Origin: a virus
Strand: one strand, 5' to 3'
Virus record (IMG/VR): IMGVR_UViG_3300036845_000531
Span: 1-20,214 of that record
DNA length: 20,214 nt
The notes under the pieces are model-generated. The model ran no database searches. It was not told the DNA's origin and saw nothing but the letters and a program-made list of their open reading frames with translations. Below are positions 19,594 to 20,214 of the stretch, piece after piece. The translations under genes were made by a program, and so were the position numbers. The first letter of the stretch is position 1; every line of letters begins with the position of its first letter.

Positions 19594-20214
19594 CTAGTGT
19601 CGTTCGAACTGCTGCTCGAAGCCCTGGTCGCGCAGGAACCGCTGGATACTGAGGCCCTTCCGCCCGGCCAGGCAAGCCTCCTTGAAGTCACACTTCCATT
19701 GGCAGTCCTGCGGATCAGTAGAGCGAGGCGACATCACCCCAGCTCGGGTTACCTCGGCCTGCTGGCGGTACCGGGCAAGGGCAAGCAGGTAGGTGTCCTG
19801 GACCGTGGCGTCCAGCTCCTTGTCCGTGCGGTACAGGGGTATCCGCTTGAACCGCTCGTCCAGCGGCGTACGCTGAGGCCCGGCTAGTCCCCCGGTACTC
19901 ACCGGGGTACCCGACGCGGCCAGCTCGGCTAGCTGGCGCTCGGCTGCCACATCGGCCTGCAGGCGATAAGTCCGGGCAGCGCTGTAGATCTGGCCGAACA
20001 CCTTTTTTCCCATCTGTCGCATCGCCCAGGTGTATAGTCCGAACTGGTCGTCCAGCTCAAGTAGCTTGGCTCCGGGCAGGTCTTTTCCGCTCTTGTGATC
20101 CACCACGTAGATGTTCTTGGTACGGCGGTCCTGGACTACCAGGTCGATCTTGACCTTTAGGTAGAACGAGCTGGGGTTGCCGGTCAGCGCGGGAAGTCGG
20201 CAGACGGCGTTATG
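19594..20214 (-). CDS. Cas4/RecB-like PD-(D/E)XK nuclease (partial, N-terminus beyond right edge)
   Basis: The frame is open to the right edge, giving the C-terminal 206 residues. The nuclease core is visible: an Asp strand (FYLKVKIDLVVQD) and the D-x-K motif in YVVDHKSGK, followed by the helix with Gln and Tyr (LDDQFGLYTWAMRQMG) that marks RecB/Cas4 (PDDEXK_1) nucleases. The C-terminus has CQWKCDFKEAC, three cysteines of the type that hold an iron-sulfur cluster in Cas4/AddB; a fourth may lie in the missing N-terminus. It would trim DNA ends for recombination with Sak4 and SSB. No CRISPR genes or arrays are nearby, so a phage recombination exonuclease is more likely than a CRISPR role. Confidence 0.85.
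   Translation of the reverse strand, partial: HNAVCRLPALTGNPSSFYLKVKIDLVVQDRRTKNIYVVDHKSGKDLPGAKLLELDDQFGLYTWAMRQMGKKVFGQIYSAARTYRLQADVAAERQLAELAASGTPVSTGGLAGPQRTPLDERFKRIPLYRTDKELDATVQDTYLLALARYRQQAEVTRAGVMSPRSTDPQDCQWKCDFKEACLAGRKGLSIQRFLRDQGFEQQFERH

Noticed and set aside
19594-20214. CRISPR-associated Cas4
   Set aside because: No array, cas1 or cas2 is present; the neighbours are Sak4 and SSB, so a phage recombination nuclease is more likely.

Overview
The window looks like part of the genome of a tailed dsDNA phage (or prophage) of a high-GC actinobacterium. Many genes are very short and overlap by ATGA, GTGA or TGATG. GTG starts are frequent. The recognisable genes are for phage DNA replication, nucleotide metabolism and recombination, and no bacterial housekeeping operon is present. 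Host assignment is inferred from base composition and gene style only.

Layout: (1) 1-10840 is read leftward (minus strand). From its upstream end it holds a secreted lectin-like protein with its own terminator, a YiiX/NlpC-P60-like protein, a small hypothetical gene, a family A DNA polymerase with 3'-5' exonuclease, membrane microproteins, a RuvC-like resolvase, a PurZ-type adenylosuccinate synthetase homologue, a MazG/Nmad-like putative nucleotide pyrophosphohydrolase, a dUTPase, and then small Cys-rich, Arg-rich and HTH proteins. (2) 10959-14705 is read rightward: a UvrD/Rep-like SF1 helicase with two small genes, a DUF2786-like protein, and an unidentified 178-aa protein, separated by hairpin terminators. 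(3) 14991-20214 is read leftward: a Cas4/RecB-like PD-(D/E)XK nuclease running off the right edge, a non-coding stretch with a candidate small RNA, a Sak4-like RecA-fold ATPase, three small genes, an SSB-like protein with an acidic tail, and a prim-pol/ATPase replication protein. A cluster of GTGTAGGTG repeats lies at the end of the prim-pol gene.

The central observation is a candidate Z-genome (2-aminoadenine in place of adenine) module. The PurA homologue has GSEGKG where PurA has GDEGKG, the substitution that marks PurZ. The next gene overlaps it and looks like a MazG-superfamily (MazZ-like) hydrolase. An exonuclease-bearing PolA-type polymerase of the kind called DpoZ in Z-phages lies about 1 kb upstream in the same direction. 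No HD-domain DatZ is visible here. A dUTPase in the same run fits strict control of the dNTP pool.

A second system-level signal is a shared promoter-like element, TTGACA-N4-GACAA-N9-TAnnnT, at seven transcription-unit starts: purZ, the helicase, the DUF2786 gene, the 178-aa gene, the SSB gene, sak4 and the candidate sRNA. It suggests one phage-specific regulon, or promoters overlapped by a common operator.
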